Shown in pieces: positions 7,843 through 16,345 of a DNA stretch of 64,000 bases; position 1 is the stretch's first letter; every line of letters begins with the position of its first letter. Source of the stretch: Clostridium drakei (GTDB taxonomy: Bacteria > Bacillota > Clostridia > Clostridiales > Clostridiaceae). The stretch covers positions 62,001-126,000 of the forward strand of contig NZ_JIBU02000008.1 of the NCBI RefSeq assembly GCF_000633595.2. Reading direction: 5' to 3'. The translations under genes were made by a program, and so were the position numbers. The notes below the pieces were generated by a model. It saw nothing but the letters and a program-made list of their open reading frames with translations, had not been told where the DNA came from and did not search any database.

Positions 7843-10335
7843 ATGAAAATTATATTTAAGTATATTTTAAATAACATTAAGGAAAGAAAGACTAGGACAG
7901 CTGTTATGCTGCTATCTGTAGTATTTTCTACTACTTTATTATTTGTTTCCCTTACTATAGGAGATTCTTATAAAGCAGCTCAAAGAAAGATGGAAAGAGG
8001 ATATTCAGGGACTGCCACAGTAAGTGTAAAAGCAATGAAGAATGAAAATGAACAATTTAAATTTATTAAAGAAGATGTAGTAAAAAATCTAGACAAAATT
8101 AAAAGTAAGGTAGGAATAATAAAAAGTACAGGATTATATTGTGAAAATGGATATTTTGAAAACTTTGATATATTGGCAGCAGATTTAGATGGACTTAATA
8201 CTATTAATAAACCAAGGCTTATGGATAATGATTTAAGTAACTTTAGTGGATATAAAATAATTCTTCCAGAGAAATTTACAACTAAATATAAGATAAAAAA
8301 GGGAGACAACATAAATATAACAATTAATCAAAAAACTATCAACTTTCAAGTTTATGGAATTGCAGCCTATGATACAGTATTTTTAAGAAGCACTAGAGGA
8401 TTTAATGCATTAATTCCAAAGGAAGCCTTAAGAGATATTTTGAACATAAAGGATGAATATACTGAAATTCTTTTAGAGCCTAAAGAAAATATTGATACTA
8501 ATACCCTAATAACAGAAGTATCAAAAAATGTACCTCAAAATAAATATAAAGTTACTGCTGTTGTAGATGAAAAACAAATAGAACAGGATGCAAAACAAAA
8601 AACTATGCCTTTTCTCTTAATAAGTTTTTTTTCGTTAACAATGAGTGTTTTTATTATATATAGTAGCTATAAAGTTATTACAATTGAAAGATTACCCGTA
8701 ATAGGAACATTCCGTAGTATTGGAGCAACTAAGAAGAAAGTTACAAAGATACTTATATTAGAAAGCTTAGTTTATGGAATATTAGGGGGTGGGATAGGAA
8801 TACCTTTAGGGATAATTGTATTAAAGTTTATGCTGGGAGGAATGACAGAAAATCTTACACAAGGAGTAGAGATTCCTATGGTTATTACCACTCTAAATGT
8901 TATAATAACATTCTTTGTAGCGATTATTATGTCAATTTTAAGTGCTTATATTCCAGTGAAAAGATCTAGTGAAATTCCAGTAAAGGATATTGTATTAGGA
9001 ACAGTAGAGGAAAAGTGTGTGACTAATAAATTTAAGATAAAAGTTGCAGTAGGTTTATTTATTATATCAATTTTGCTGCCTAATATATTAAAAGGGAATA
9101 TGCTATTAATTGGAGGAGGAATATCTTTAATAACGTTAATAGTTGCTGCTCTTATCCTAATACCTATAATTACAGATGCTATTTCTTTAGTTTTAGAAAA
9201 AGTATATGCTGTGATTTTAGGTAATGAGGGAAAGCTTTCTGCAAGAAATATGAGAGGTAATAAGAATGTTACTCAAAGCATTACTCTTCTTTTTATAAGT
9301 ATATCAGCTGTTATTGTGATTACTGTAGTAGGAAGTTTTGTAAGTACTTATATTGGAGATGTATTTAAAGGAGCTAAACTAGATGGCTTTACAGAAGCTA
9401 AGAATATTGATAAGGCCTTTGTAGATAGATTAAAAGAGAGTGACAATGTGAAATCAGTATTACCACTCTATGTTATTAATGGAACAATGACTTTGGACAG
9501 GTTTGGTACGAATAGAGTTGAAGGAGTCCATAGCTTAGAGGAGTACAATGATATGTTTGCATTAAAATATGAGGATAGTGAAAAGAAGAATAATGCAATT
9601 AAGAAATTCAATGAGGATAGGAATATATTATTAAATTATGACTTTATAAAAACGCTTAAAGTTAAAGTTGGAGATAAGATTCAAGTAGCTATGGGGAATA
9701 GTAAATATAAATATAAAGTAATTGGAATCTACAAATCTAGAGCTAATAACTCACAAGCAGTACTTCCATCTAAATATTTAGAAAGTGACTTTGGACAAAA
9801 TGCCTATGGATTGGTAGTTTATACTTCAAAAGATCCAGAGGGGACAATGGCAGAAATAAGAAGTATGCATGGAGATAAGGAAAATTACAGCAGAACAGTG
9901 AAGGAGTTTACTAAGGATAGTTTGGAAGTGGTAACAGCCTTTTTAAAGCCATTAAATAGTCTTACTTACTGTATTTTATTACTAAGCACTATAGGTATTA
10001 TAAACAATCTATTGATAAATTATATCCAAAAACAAAGAGAAATAGCTATGTATAGGGCTGTGGGGCTTAGTATAAAGCAGAGTGTAAAGATGACCTTAAT
10101 AGAAGGTTTTACTTCAGGTATAATAGGTGCTGGAGCTGGTATGATAATTTCTTATTTAGAAGTAAGAACAATATTTATCGTGGCAGGACCTAGAATATCA
10201 ATGAGTCCAGACTTTCAATTATCTACATTTTTAATAGCAGGATTCATAGGAATAGTTATAACATTAGTAGGTTCAATTGTTCCGATAATAAAGAACACTA
10301 AGATGCAAATAGTTGAAAAGATAAAGGCAGAGTAG
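7843..10335 (+). CDS. FtsX-family ABC transporter permease
   Basis: This 830-residue membrane protein carries two FtsX-type permease units. The first membrane helix is at about 18-38 (RTAVMLLSVVFSTTLLF), then an extracytoplasmic MacB-like region, a three-helix block at about 255-385 (with ERLPVIGTFRSIGATKKKV, the coupling segment), further helices at about 400-450, a second external domain, and a final three-helix block at about 705-825 (QKQREIAMYRAVGLSIKQS). This layout is typical of exporters for antimicrobial peptides or lipids. The ATPase partner starts 21 bases downstream, and the adjacent two-component system probably controls both. Confidence 0.88.
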   Translation: MKIIFKYILNNIKERKTRTAVMLLSVVFSTTLLFVSLTIGDSYKAAQRKMERGYSGTATVSVKAMKNENEQFKFIKEDVVKNLDKIKSKVGIIKSTGLYCENGYFENFDILAADLDGLNTINKPRLMDNDLSNFSGYKIILPEKFTTKYKIKKGDNINITINQKTINFQVYGIAAYDTVFLRSTRGFNALIPKEALRDILNIKDEYTEILLEPKENIDTNTLITEVSKNVPQNKYKVTAVVDEKQIEQDAKQKTMPFLLISFFSLTMSVFIIYSSYKVITIERLPVIGTFRSIGATKKKVTKILILESLVYGILGGGIGIPLGIIVLKFMLGGMTENLTQGVEIPMVITTLNVIITFFVAIIMSILSAYIPVKRSSEIPVKDIVLGTVEEKCVTNKFKIKVAVGLFIISILLPNILKGNMLLIGGGISLITLIVAALILIPIITDAISLVLEKVYAVILGNEGKLSARNMRGNKNVTQSITLLFISISAVIVITVVGSFVSTYIGDVFKGAKLDGFTEAKNIDKAFVDRLKESDNVKSVLPLYVINGTMTLDRFGTNRVEGVHSLEEYNDMFALKYEDSEKKNNAIKKFNEDRNILLNYDFIKTLKVKVGDKIQVAMGNSKYKYKVIGIYKSRANNSQAVLPSKYLESDFGQNAYGLVVYTSKDPEGTMAEIRSMHGDKENYSRTVKEFTKDSLEVVTAFLKPLNSLTYCILLLSTIGIINNLLINYIQKQREIAMYRAVGLSIKQSVKMTLIEGFTSGIIGAGAGMIISYLEVRTIFIVAGPRISMSPDFQLSTFLIAGFIGIVITLVGSIVPIIKNTKMQIVEKIKAE

Positions 10336-10356
10336 TTTTTTTGGGAGGAGTTAATT

Positions 10357-11043
10357 ATGAATAGTATAAATGGAAAAATTGCTTTAGAAGGAAAAGAGAT
10401 AACTAAGGAATTTAAAATGGGCAAAGAGTCATTAATGATATTAAAAGACATTTCTATTAAGATTAATGTGGGAGATTTTGTATCAATTATGGGTCCATCA
10501 GGGTCTGGGAAAAGTACACTTATGTATATATTGGGAGGGCTAGACAAGCCTTCAACTGGTAAGGTACTTATGAATGGGGAGGACATATCAAAGTTTAATG
10601 ATGATAAAAAAAGTGTTATGAGGAGAAGAAATATTGGATTTGTATTTCAATTTTATAATTTAATACCTAACTTGAATGTAGAGGAAAATATCTTATTGCC
10701 TGTGCTATTAGATGGTAATAAAACAAAGGATTATAAAAAGGAATTAGATAATATATTAGAGATTGTAGGACTTACTGAAAGAAGAAAACATACTCCAAAG
10801 GAATTATCAGGAGGGCAACAACAAAGGGTGGCAATAGCTAGGGCGTTAATTAATAATCCAGAAATAATCTTTGCAGATGAGCCAACAGGAAATCTTGATA
10901 GCAAGACTGGAACTGAGATTATGGAACTACTTAGAAAGATTAATAGGGAGAATAAAAAAACGATTATAATGGTTACTCACTCAATGGAAACGGCTGAGTA
11001 TGGTAGCAGAGTAGTGAACATTAAGGATGGGGGAATTGTTTAG
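10357..11043 (+). CDS. ABC transporter ATP-binding protein (MacB/LolD type)
   Basis: This 228-residue ATPase energises the upstream permease. It shows Walker A GPSGSGKST, the Q-loop region GFVFQFYNLIP, the signature LSGGQQQRVAIARAL, Walker B IIFADEPTGNLDSKT (the NLDS form is typical of the MacB/LolD/FtsE group) and the switch His in MVTHS. GGGAGGAG lies just before the start. It ends about 140 bases before the ssrA-like scar at 11183, so this transporter closes the second accessory segment. Confidence 0.93.
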   Translation: MNSINGKIALEGKEITKEFKMGKESLMILKDISIKINVGDFVSIMGPSGSGKSTLMYILGGLDKPSTGKVLMNGEDISKFNDDKKSVMRRRNIGFVFQFYNLIPNLNVEENILLPVLLDGNKTKDYKKELDNILEIVGLTERRKHTPKELSGGQQQRVAIARALINNPEIIFADEPTGNLDSKTGTEIMELLRKINRENKKTIIMVTHSMETAEYGSRVVNIKDGGIV

Positions 11044-11140
11044 CCTTGATGAAATTACTCATATAGGTGAAGTTACTCCATAAAAATAAGCAAATTTATT
11101 TAATGACAAATAAGAGTAGTTAAGTTTTGGGAGGAGTAAG

Positions 11141-11212
11141 ATGGATGAAGAACATGCTATGATCAGCATTCAGCTATCGTGCTTCGCCTCCATCATTAAA
11201 AACCACGAATAA
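11141..11212 (+). pseudogene. Short translated-looking frame running into an ssrA-like scar
   Basis: A strong GGGAGGAG ribosome binding site precedes ATG 11141, but the frame lasts only 23 codons (starts MDEEHAMISIQ), and its last third is encoded by the ssrA-like repeat. This is what a gene looks like when its 5' end is left attached to a new junction. I infer a truncated gene start rather than a functional peptide. Confidence 0.4.
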
Positions 11213-11246
11213 TGACCGTACTGGAGAAATCTAGTACGGTTTTTTC
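11183..11246 (+). repeat. ssrA-end repeat copy C including the ssrA-type terminator
   Basis: TCGCCTCCATCATTAAAAAC, CACGA, then ATAATGACCGTACTGGA, follows the tmRNA 3' flank almost base for base, with a 4-base deletion and a few substitutions. It retains the terminator hairpin (ACCGTACT 11215-11222 with AGTACGGT 11233-11240, T run). As the copy carrying the whole flank, it may mark the distal boundary of the inserted DNA. Confidence 0.75.
11215..11246 (+). terminator. Terminator within ssrA-like scar C
   Basis: ACCGTACT/AGTACGGT stem followed by TTTTTT, near-identical to the hairpin after ssrA at 1643. Confidence 0.85.
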
Positions 11247-11334
11247 GAGTAGCAAAATTATTTATTATAATATCAGTATAAAAGGAGTGAATACGAGTGG
11301 AGGAATCATAAAGAAAAGAATAAACAAAACTCAT

Positions 11335-11352
11335 AGCCCCTTTAGGGGATCT
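11335..11352 (-). terminator. Terminator after padR-like gene
   Basis: On the minus strand the GC-rich hairpin GATCCCCTAAAGGGGCTA is followed by a T-rich stretch (GAGTTTTGTTT), directly after the regulator stop. Confidence 0.6.
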
Positions 11353-11363
11353 TTTATGACAGG

Positions 11364-11906
11364 TTAAAATTTACTTTCCTTTAAAACTTCAATGGTTTCT
11401 TTGCACCACTCAATAGATGCTTTTTCTTCTTTAATTCCAGCATCTATAATAAGTTCACGAAAAAGCTTGTGTTTCTCCATATTACACATACAAACAGGCT
11501 CGGTTTCAAAACTCTTTTTTAATGATTCTAGTGCTTCTTCATGCAAAGATAGTTGTTCTTCCAATTGAGTAATTACCAAATCTTTGCTAAAGTGTGTACC
11601 AATCATAAGTTTTGCAAGAAAAAGATTTCGAGTCTGAGGAAGAGGGGTTGTTTCTTTCATCCATTTGTCTAATTCTATCTTTCCTTTCTTAGTAATATAA
11701 TAAATTTTGCTATTAGGAGTTCCCTCATTAACCTGAATATCTACATCGAGAAACCCATCCTTTTTCATCTCATTTAAAGTAGGATATATCTGGCTTAAGT
11801 TTACACTCCAGAAATTATTTATAGAATAATCCAATAATTGCTTTAATTTATAACCAGTCATACAATGAATATTAAGAAAACCAAGTAAAATGTATCTTAG
11901 AGACAT
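11364..11906 (-). CDS. PadR-family transcriptional regulator
   Basis: This 180-residue regulator has the PadR winged helix at its N-terminus: SLRYILLGFLNIHCMTGYKL, then YPTLNEMKKDGFLDVDIQ and NSKIYYITKKGKIELDKWM. The C-terminal half is the helical Vir-type dimerisation domain. AAGGAAA precedes the ATG. It lies downstream of, and in the same direction as, the double flavodoxin gene; the repeated GGTTAC elements at 13346-13430 upstream of that gene are plausible operators. PadR proteins usually repress and respond to phenolics or other small molecules. Confidence 0.88.
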   Translation of the reverse strand: MSLRYILLGFLNIHCMTGYKLKQLLDYSINNFWSVNLSQIYPTLNEMKKDGFLDVDIQVNEGTPNSKIYYITKKGKIELDKWMKETTPLPQTRNLFLAKLMIGTHFSKDLVITQLEEQLSLHEEALESLKKSFETEPVCMCNMEKHKLFRELIIDAGIKEEKASIEWCKETIEVLKESKF

Positions 11907-11924
11907 AGTATTTCCTTTCTGTAT

Positions 11925-12075
11925 TTAAATACCGTAATAATTTTTTATCTGTTTTGAGTTAATAACTTCTTTGAATGGTATTGGTAGTTTTTTATATCCT
12001 AGCATATAATTTTCATTATATCTGAAGGGAAAACCTTTATCAAGCATAAAAGTTACTAAACTTTTATTTAATCTT
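11925..12075 (-). pseudogene. Possible frameshifted C-terminal tail of the flavodoxin-like protein
   Basis: Directly after the stop of the upstream gene, a different frame stays open for about 50 codons: TKRLNKSLVTFMLDKGFPFR, then GYKKLPIPFKEVINSKQ. Related flavodoxin-family proteins often continue past a YYDFP motif with a basic helix and an xxPFKxVI-like end. A single-base indel near 12078 would join the two. This could equally be a chance frame. Confidence 0.3.
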
Positions 12076-13314
12076 TTAGTGTGGAAAATCATAATATTCA
12101 TGGGATTTATAATATTCATGATCAGCTTTCATAATAGATTTTTTGCTAAACACAAGATCTCGGAAAACCTTATGGCCTCCAACACCAAGGAAGGAATCAC
12201 TTCTTTGCCAGTTAATTTCCAATGTTTTTGAAATTTTTTCTGCAAATGCCTCAATTTCTTTTGTTAACTCATAACTATTATTGAATTCATCAGTTATTAT
12301 ATCAAGTATAGGTGTCTTCCAAATTTGACAGGTTCCCTCTAATATTTGCCTCAAATTAGAATTTTGCTTTAATGGACCTGATATAATAAATCCAAGATAC
12401 TTATCATTTAGCACAGGTCTGTGTCCGTTAAAGAAATTACGATCAAAGAAAGTTTTCCAGGTAGCACTTAGGTATCTATCCTTCATTGTACCAGCAAATA
12501 TCAATACATCAGCAGTATTAATTTTTTCATAAAATAGTGCCTCAAAGCCGTCTTTGTAAACGCATTTACCGTCAGAAAGGCAGTGACCACAGCCCAAACA
12601 ACCACCTTTAATATTTACTGTATGCAAGTTTATCACGTCTATTATGTTACCAAAACAAGAATTGAAGGTTTTAATCATATTGTTTATGTTCAAATCGTAT
12701 GGTGTTGCATCAGTCAATAAGACTATTTTCTTATCTAGTACAATTTTAGTGTTTATTTGAGGCTCAGGTATATAATTAAAATTGTTACTTAGTAATGGTG
12801 CAAATGATTTTGAAATAGGAAGCTTTTTTTCTGAAATATAAAGAAAATATTCCATAAAACCCATAAAATTATTTCTTTTTTCTTCTTTGAGTAAGTCTAA
12901 CATTTCTGCAGGAAAACCTTCTATGTAATTCATATCCCAATCATTACATACTGCATTCATGTAATTGTGTGCAGCATGATCGAAGAAATTGCCTGATGTT
13001 GAAATGGAAGTTGAATATTTACCTTTGAAAGCATAAACGCAATTTTTTTTATATACTAACTCAACAAATCTTTTCAATTGTGAGGGAACCATGTAATAGT
13101 AAACAGGGAATGACCAGATTATAATATCACTTTCATGTATAGTTTTAATCATTGCGTTGAAATATGAAGCGTCATTTTCAAGCTTTTTAATTTCTTTTCC
13201 TACATAAAATTCAGTATAGTTATGATTTGGTATGCATTCTATTAAATAATCCGTATGTTTTTTTGTTATGCTATTATTGCCTTTAGGACTTCCATGAATA
13301 ATTGTTATATTCAT
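12076..13314 (-). CDS. Double-domain flavodoxin / NADPH-dependent FMN reductase-like protein
   Basis: At 412 residues this is twice the usual family length and appears to be two flavodoxin folds in one chain. Domain 1 starts NITIIHGSPKGNNSITKKHT (FMN phosphate loop) with IIWSFPVYYYMVPSQLKRF. Domain 2 starts near residue 215 (KIVLLTDATPYDLN) and carries INLHTVNIKGGCLGCGHCL, the CxxC signature of the iron-sulfur flavoprotein-like subgroup, plus VLIFAGTMKDRYLSATWKTF. GGAGGTG precedes the ATG. It probably works as a quinone, nitro- or azo-type reductase, with the PadR gene downstream as its likely regulator. Confidence 0.8.
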   Translation of the reverse strand: MNITIIHGSPKGNNSITKKHTDYLIECIPNHNYTEFYVGKEIKKLENDASYFNAMIKTIHESDIIIWSFPVYYYMVPSQLKRFVELVYKKNCVYAFKGKYSTSISTSGNFFDHAAHNYMNAVCNDWDMNYIEGFPAEMLDLLKEEKRNNFMGFMEYFLYISEKKLPISKSFAPLLSNNFNYIPEPQINTKIVLDKKIVLLTDATPYDLNINNMIKTFNSCFGNIIDVINLHTVNIKGGCLGCGHCLSDGKCVYKDGFEALFYEKINTADVLIFAGTMKDRYLSATWKTFFDRNFFNGHRPVLNDKYLGFIISGPLKQNSNLRQILEGTCQIWKTPILDIITDEFNNSYELTKEIEAFAEKISKTLEINWQRSDSFLGVGGHKVFRDLVFSKKSIMKADHEYYKSHEYYDFPH

Positions 13315-13345
13315 TTATTGACACCTCCAATTTATAATTTTTAAT

Positions 13346-13430
13346 GTAACATATAAAATAAGGTTACGTATATATAAATGGTTACATATATAAGCTATTA
13401 TATATATAACCATTTATATATATAATAGCT
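13346..13430. promoter_or_regulatory. Clustered GGTTAC/AAGCTATT repeats, probable operator array
   Basis: GGTTACGTATATATAAAT at 13362 is repeated as GGTTACATATATAAGC at 13380 (18-base period), preceded by GTAAC at 13346 and followed by an inverted ATAACCATTT at 13407. AAGCTATT (13392) and AATAGCTT (13424) form a second, interleaved inverted pair. The array sits 30-115 bases upstream of the flavodoxin gene, as an operator for the PadR-like regulator should. Confidence 0.5.
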
Positions 13431-13513
13431 TTAATTTGAATATTTTGTCAAGTGCTTCGTTATAAAATTTAAATGAATATAATGTAATAAGCATATTCTT
13501 TAATAAGCTGTAA

Positions 13514-13770
13514 AGTAGAGGAAATACTTATATTGAAGATGTAGAAATGATAAAAACTTCAATCATAAATAATATTGTAGATTATTATCTACAAATTAAT
13601 CCAAAGAAGTATTTTGCAATAAGTGATTTATATAATGGATGAATAATGAAGATGGATATAAAATATACAATTCACGTTCAGTAGTTTATTAAACAGTATG
13701 AAAATGCTCTATTAGGTGCAATGCATATTTTAATTAAGAATACAAACTTAGTAAAATCAATATTTCATCT
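13514..13770 (+). pseudogene. Possible decayed protein remnant
   Basis: Frames on the plus strand give protein-like but broken text. 13514-13642 reads SRGNTYIEDVEMIKTSIINN and continues with YYLQINPKKYFAISDLYNG. A shifted frame then gives NNEDGYKIYNSRSVVY, and another gives QYENALLGAMHILIKN. There is no start codon with a ribosome binding site. The family is not recognised. Otherwise the gap holds nothing identifiable. Confidence 0.25.
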
Positions 13771-13771
13771 A

Positions 13772-15052
13772 TCATTGAAACTCATGACAGTCTGTTATGT
13801 TTTTTGTTAATGCATTATAATTTAAAATTTTAAATGAAAGTTCTAATTTGAATATATCATACTTGTTACCTAATGATGTATTAAGTATATTCTGGATTTT
13901 ATTAAAGCGGTAAAAAAATGTACTTCTATGTATATTTAATTGAATAGATGTAGCATTTGCATTCCTATTATTTTCTATATAGGTTTTTAAAGTTTTAAGC
14001 AAGTCTGTTTTATTTTGATTATCAAATTTAATGAGTTTTTTAATCCAAGGATGAACTAAAGTTAATAAATTTATTTTATAAGAATCATTGGTTGTACATA
14101 TAGATATATTAAATAAATAATACTCTATATAATCTTCAAAATAATTTATAGTATTATCTATTTTCATACATGATGGTAACTTTAAAGCATATATAGATTG
14201 ATAAAAGAAATCTTTTATATCTAATAAGTTTTCGAAAACCATGCTAATGCCACACTGTAAATTGTTTAATTTCAAAAATTCTAAAAGGGTTTGTTTAAGA
14301 GAATCATCAATAACTTCTTTATGTTCATTACTTATAAGAAAAATAATCCTATCTTTATAATATGTTGAAATACAATTCCTTAGTATATGCTTAAAGTTTT
14401 TTATTAATTCCTTTAATCCGAAATTATCTCTATAATCATTATATTTTTGTTTAAATGGTATTGAAAGTATGATGAAGTTTTCATATAAATTAAAATTTAT
14501 GTATTTTAATCGTTTTGTTATGTATTCAATGTTATCTATTCTATTCATCAATAAATCTGTTAAATAATATTCTTCATCTAATCCAGAATTACTAATAAAT
14601 AAATTTTCTTTCTGAAATTGAATGGAAAATACCTTAGATAGCACATTTGTCAATTCTAAATCTTCATCATTGAATTCTCTTTTACTTTGTAAAACAGATA
14701 TATATCCAACAGTAATATTACTAATTCTAATAGAACAAAAAATTAAAATCTCGTCTGAGTTATAAAAAAAGGCGTTATCTGAATTATAGATTTTATCAAT
14801 ACATTTATTTTTTTTCATTAATTGAATAATATCTAGCAAAAGATAACTTTCTCCGTTATAAGTTTCTATACTTGAGTTGTCAAGTTTAGCCAAATTTGAG
14901 CGAGTGATAATGCGATAACTGGTATCTAAAATAAAAATAGGATTACCTAAAAAGTTTTCACCTATGTTGAGAATTCCATCTATACTATTTTCAGTAAATA
15001 AACTATTATAAATTTCGTATTTCTTTTTATATAAATCATTTTTTTTCTGCAT
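13772..15052 (-). CDS. PucR/CdaR-type transcriptional regulator
   Basis: This 426-residue protein has a GAF-like N-terminal sensor region (NFLGNPIFILDTSYRIITRS, then FNDEDLELTNVLSKVFSIQF) and a central GGDEF-like degenerate domain common in this family. The C-terminal helix-turn-helix (LKTYIENNRNANATSIQLNI, then HRSTFFYRFNKIQNIL) is the PucR HTH_30 signature. AGGAGAAACTT precedes the ATG. It diverges from the flavodoxin-like gene at 15276 with 223 bases between, so it is a plausible activator of that gene. Confidence 0.82.
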   Translation of the reverse strand: MQKKNDLYKKKYEIYNSLFTENSIDGILNIGENFLGNPIFILDTSYRIITRSNLAKLDNSSIETYNGESYLLLDIIQLMKKNKCIDKIYNSDNAFFYNSDEILIFCSIRISNITVGYISVLQSKREFNDEDLELTNVLSKVFSIQFQKENLFISNSGLDEEYYLTDLLMNRIDNIEYITKRLKYINFNLYENFIILSIPFKQKYNDYRDNFGLKELIKNFKHILRNCISTYYKDRIIFLISNEHKEVIDDSLKQTLLEFLKLNNLQCGISMVFENLLDIKDFFYQSIYALKLPSCMKIDNTINYFEDYIEYYLFNISICTTNDSYKINLLTLVHPWIKKLIKFDNQNKTDLLKTLKTYIENNRNANATSIQLNIHRSTFFYRFNKIQNILNTSLGNKYDIFKLELSFKILNYNALTKNITDCHEFQ

Positions 15053-15275
15053 AAGTTTCTCCTTATTTTATGTGAATTAAAAAAATGTCTAATTAGTAAG
15101 CAATTTTAGAAATTATTTTAAGACTTATTTTGGATGAATTCAACGTCTTCACATGTTAACATTATAACAAATGATTTGATTTTGTAAGCGGAAATTCATA
15201 TCTTTAAAAAAATAAAACATAAAAGTATAAAACGCTTTAAGAAAAATATTAAGATTATCAAAAGGAGATTACATT

Positions 15276-16226
15276 ATGGCTTTTACAGTATTAGGTATCA
15301 CTGCAGGAAGAAAGAATTCAAATTCTGAAATTTTATTAAAGGAAGCATTATTAGCTTGTCAAGAACAAGGCGCAGAAGTTAAAATGATCAATTTAAGAGA
15401 TTACAATATTATTGAATGTTCAGGATGCACAGCTTGTACACATGGTATGAGTAGTGGAAAAAATGTTGGGTGTACATTAAGCAAAGAAGACGATAAGCAG
15501 GCAATAATGGATGTTATGTTAAATGTAGATGCTATAATTGCATCAGCACCAACATATGATTTAATGCCAACAGCAACATTTTCAAAATTTATGCATAGAA
15601 ATCTTGCATATGAATCAGCATTTTTAGAATCAATTGGAGCAATCGAACATAGAGATAGAGTTGCAGGATTAATTGCAGTTGGAGGATCTACTCGTTCATG
15701 GCAATCAATGGCTTTAGAAAGTATGCAAGCTACATGTTTTACCAATGACTTTAAAGTAGTAGATATGTATTTAGCAACAAGAGTACCAGCACCAAAACAA
15801 TGTTTATTGCATGATAATATGATTGAACGTGCTCATAAGATGGGTGAAAATATCATGAAATCATTAAACACACCAGTATCAGAAAGAGCATGGCTTGGTG
15901 ATGAAGGTATGGGATGGTGTCCAAATTGTCATTCAAACGCACTAATTTTAGGGGAACCTCAATGGGACGGATTATATTTTCCAGTTGAATGTCAAGTTTG
16001 TGGTGCAGGTGGAAATTTAGAAAAGACAGAAGAAGGTAAGTGGAAGTTTGTAATTCAAGAAGATGGATTAAGTCGAGATCGTACAAATACTGAAGGTAGA
16101 AAAGAACATGTAAAGGAAATTATTCATACACAAGGTGGTTTTTATACAGAAGAAAATCTAAGAAGAGTTAAGGAAAAGTTTGCTAAATATAAGGATTTAA
16201 AATTTCCTACAATTGAAATAAATTAA
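15276..16226 (+). CDS. Flavodoxin-family reductase with C-terminal zinc-ribbon-like module
   Basis: Residues 1-200 are a NADPH-dependent FMN reductase-like fold: VLGITAGRKNSNSEILLKEA (FMN phosphate loop), then DYNIIECSGCTAC (the CxxC of the iron-sulfur flavoprotein-like subgroup) and AIIASAPTYDLMPTATFSKF. At about 212-240 two Cys pairs (WCPNCHSNAL and VECQVCGAGG) form a rubredoxin/zinc-ribbon-like knuckle not found in ordinary family members of about 200 residues. The gene is expressed away from the PucR-like regulator. Role: probable electron-transfer reductase; the substrate is unknown. Confidence 0.8.
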   Translation: MAFTVLGITAGRKNSNSEILLKEALLACQEQGAEVKMINLRDYNIIECSGCTACTHGMSSGKNVGCTLSKEDDKQAIMDVMLNVDAIIASAPTYDLMPTATFSKFMHRNLAYESAFLESIGAIEHRDRVAGLIAVGGSTRSWQSMALESMQATCFTNDFKVVDMYLATRVPAPKQCLLHDNMIERAHKMGENIMKSLNTPVSERAWLGDEGMGWCPNCHSNALILGEPQWDGLYFPVECQVCGAGGNLEKTEEGKWKFVIQEDGLSRDRTNTEGRKEHVKEIIHTQGGFYTEENLRRVKEKFAKYKDLKFPTIEIN

Positions 16227-16286
16227 GAATGGATATGAAGTTTTGATGTAAAATAATAGTATCAAAGTATAATTAAGTAAATATAA

Positions 16287-16331
16287 AACTCCATTGAAAT
16301 ATAAAGTTTAATTCAATATTTCAATGGAGTT
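16287..16331. terminator. Bidirectional terminator between convergent flavodoxin genes
   Basis: AACTCCATTGAAATA pairs perfectly with TATTTCAATGGAGTT around a 15-base loop, with A/T-rich flanks in both directions. Confidence 0.8.
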
Positions 16332-16345
16332 ATTTAATTAATAAT

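Noticed and set aside
10215-10586. 123-codon minus-strand frame across the permease/ATPase junction
   Set aside because: It is the antisense shadow of two clear ABC transporter genes.
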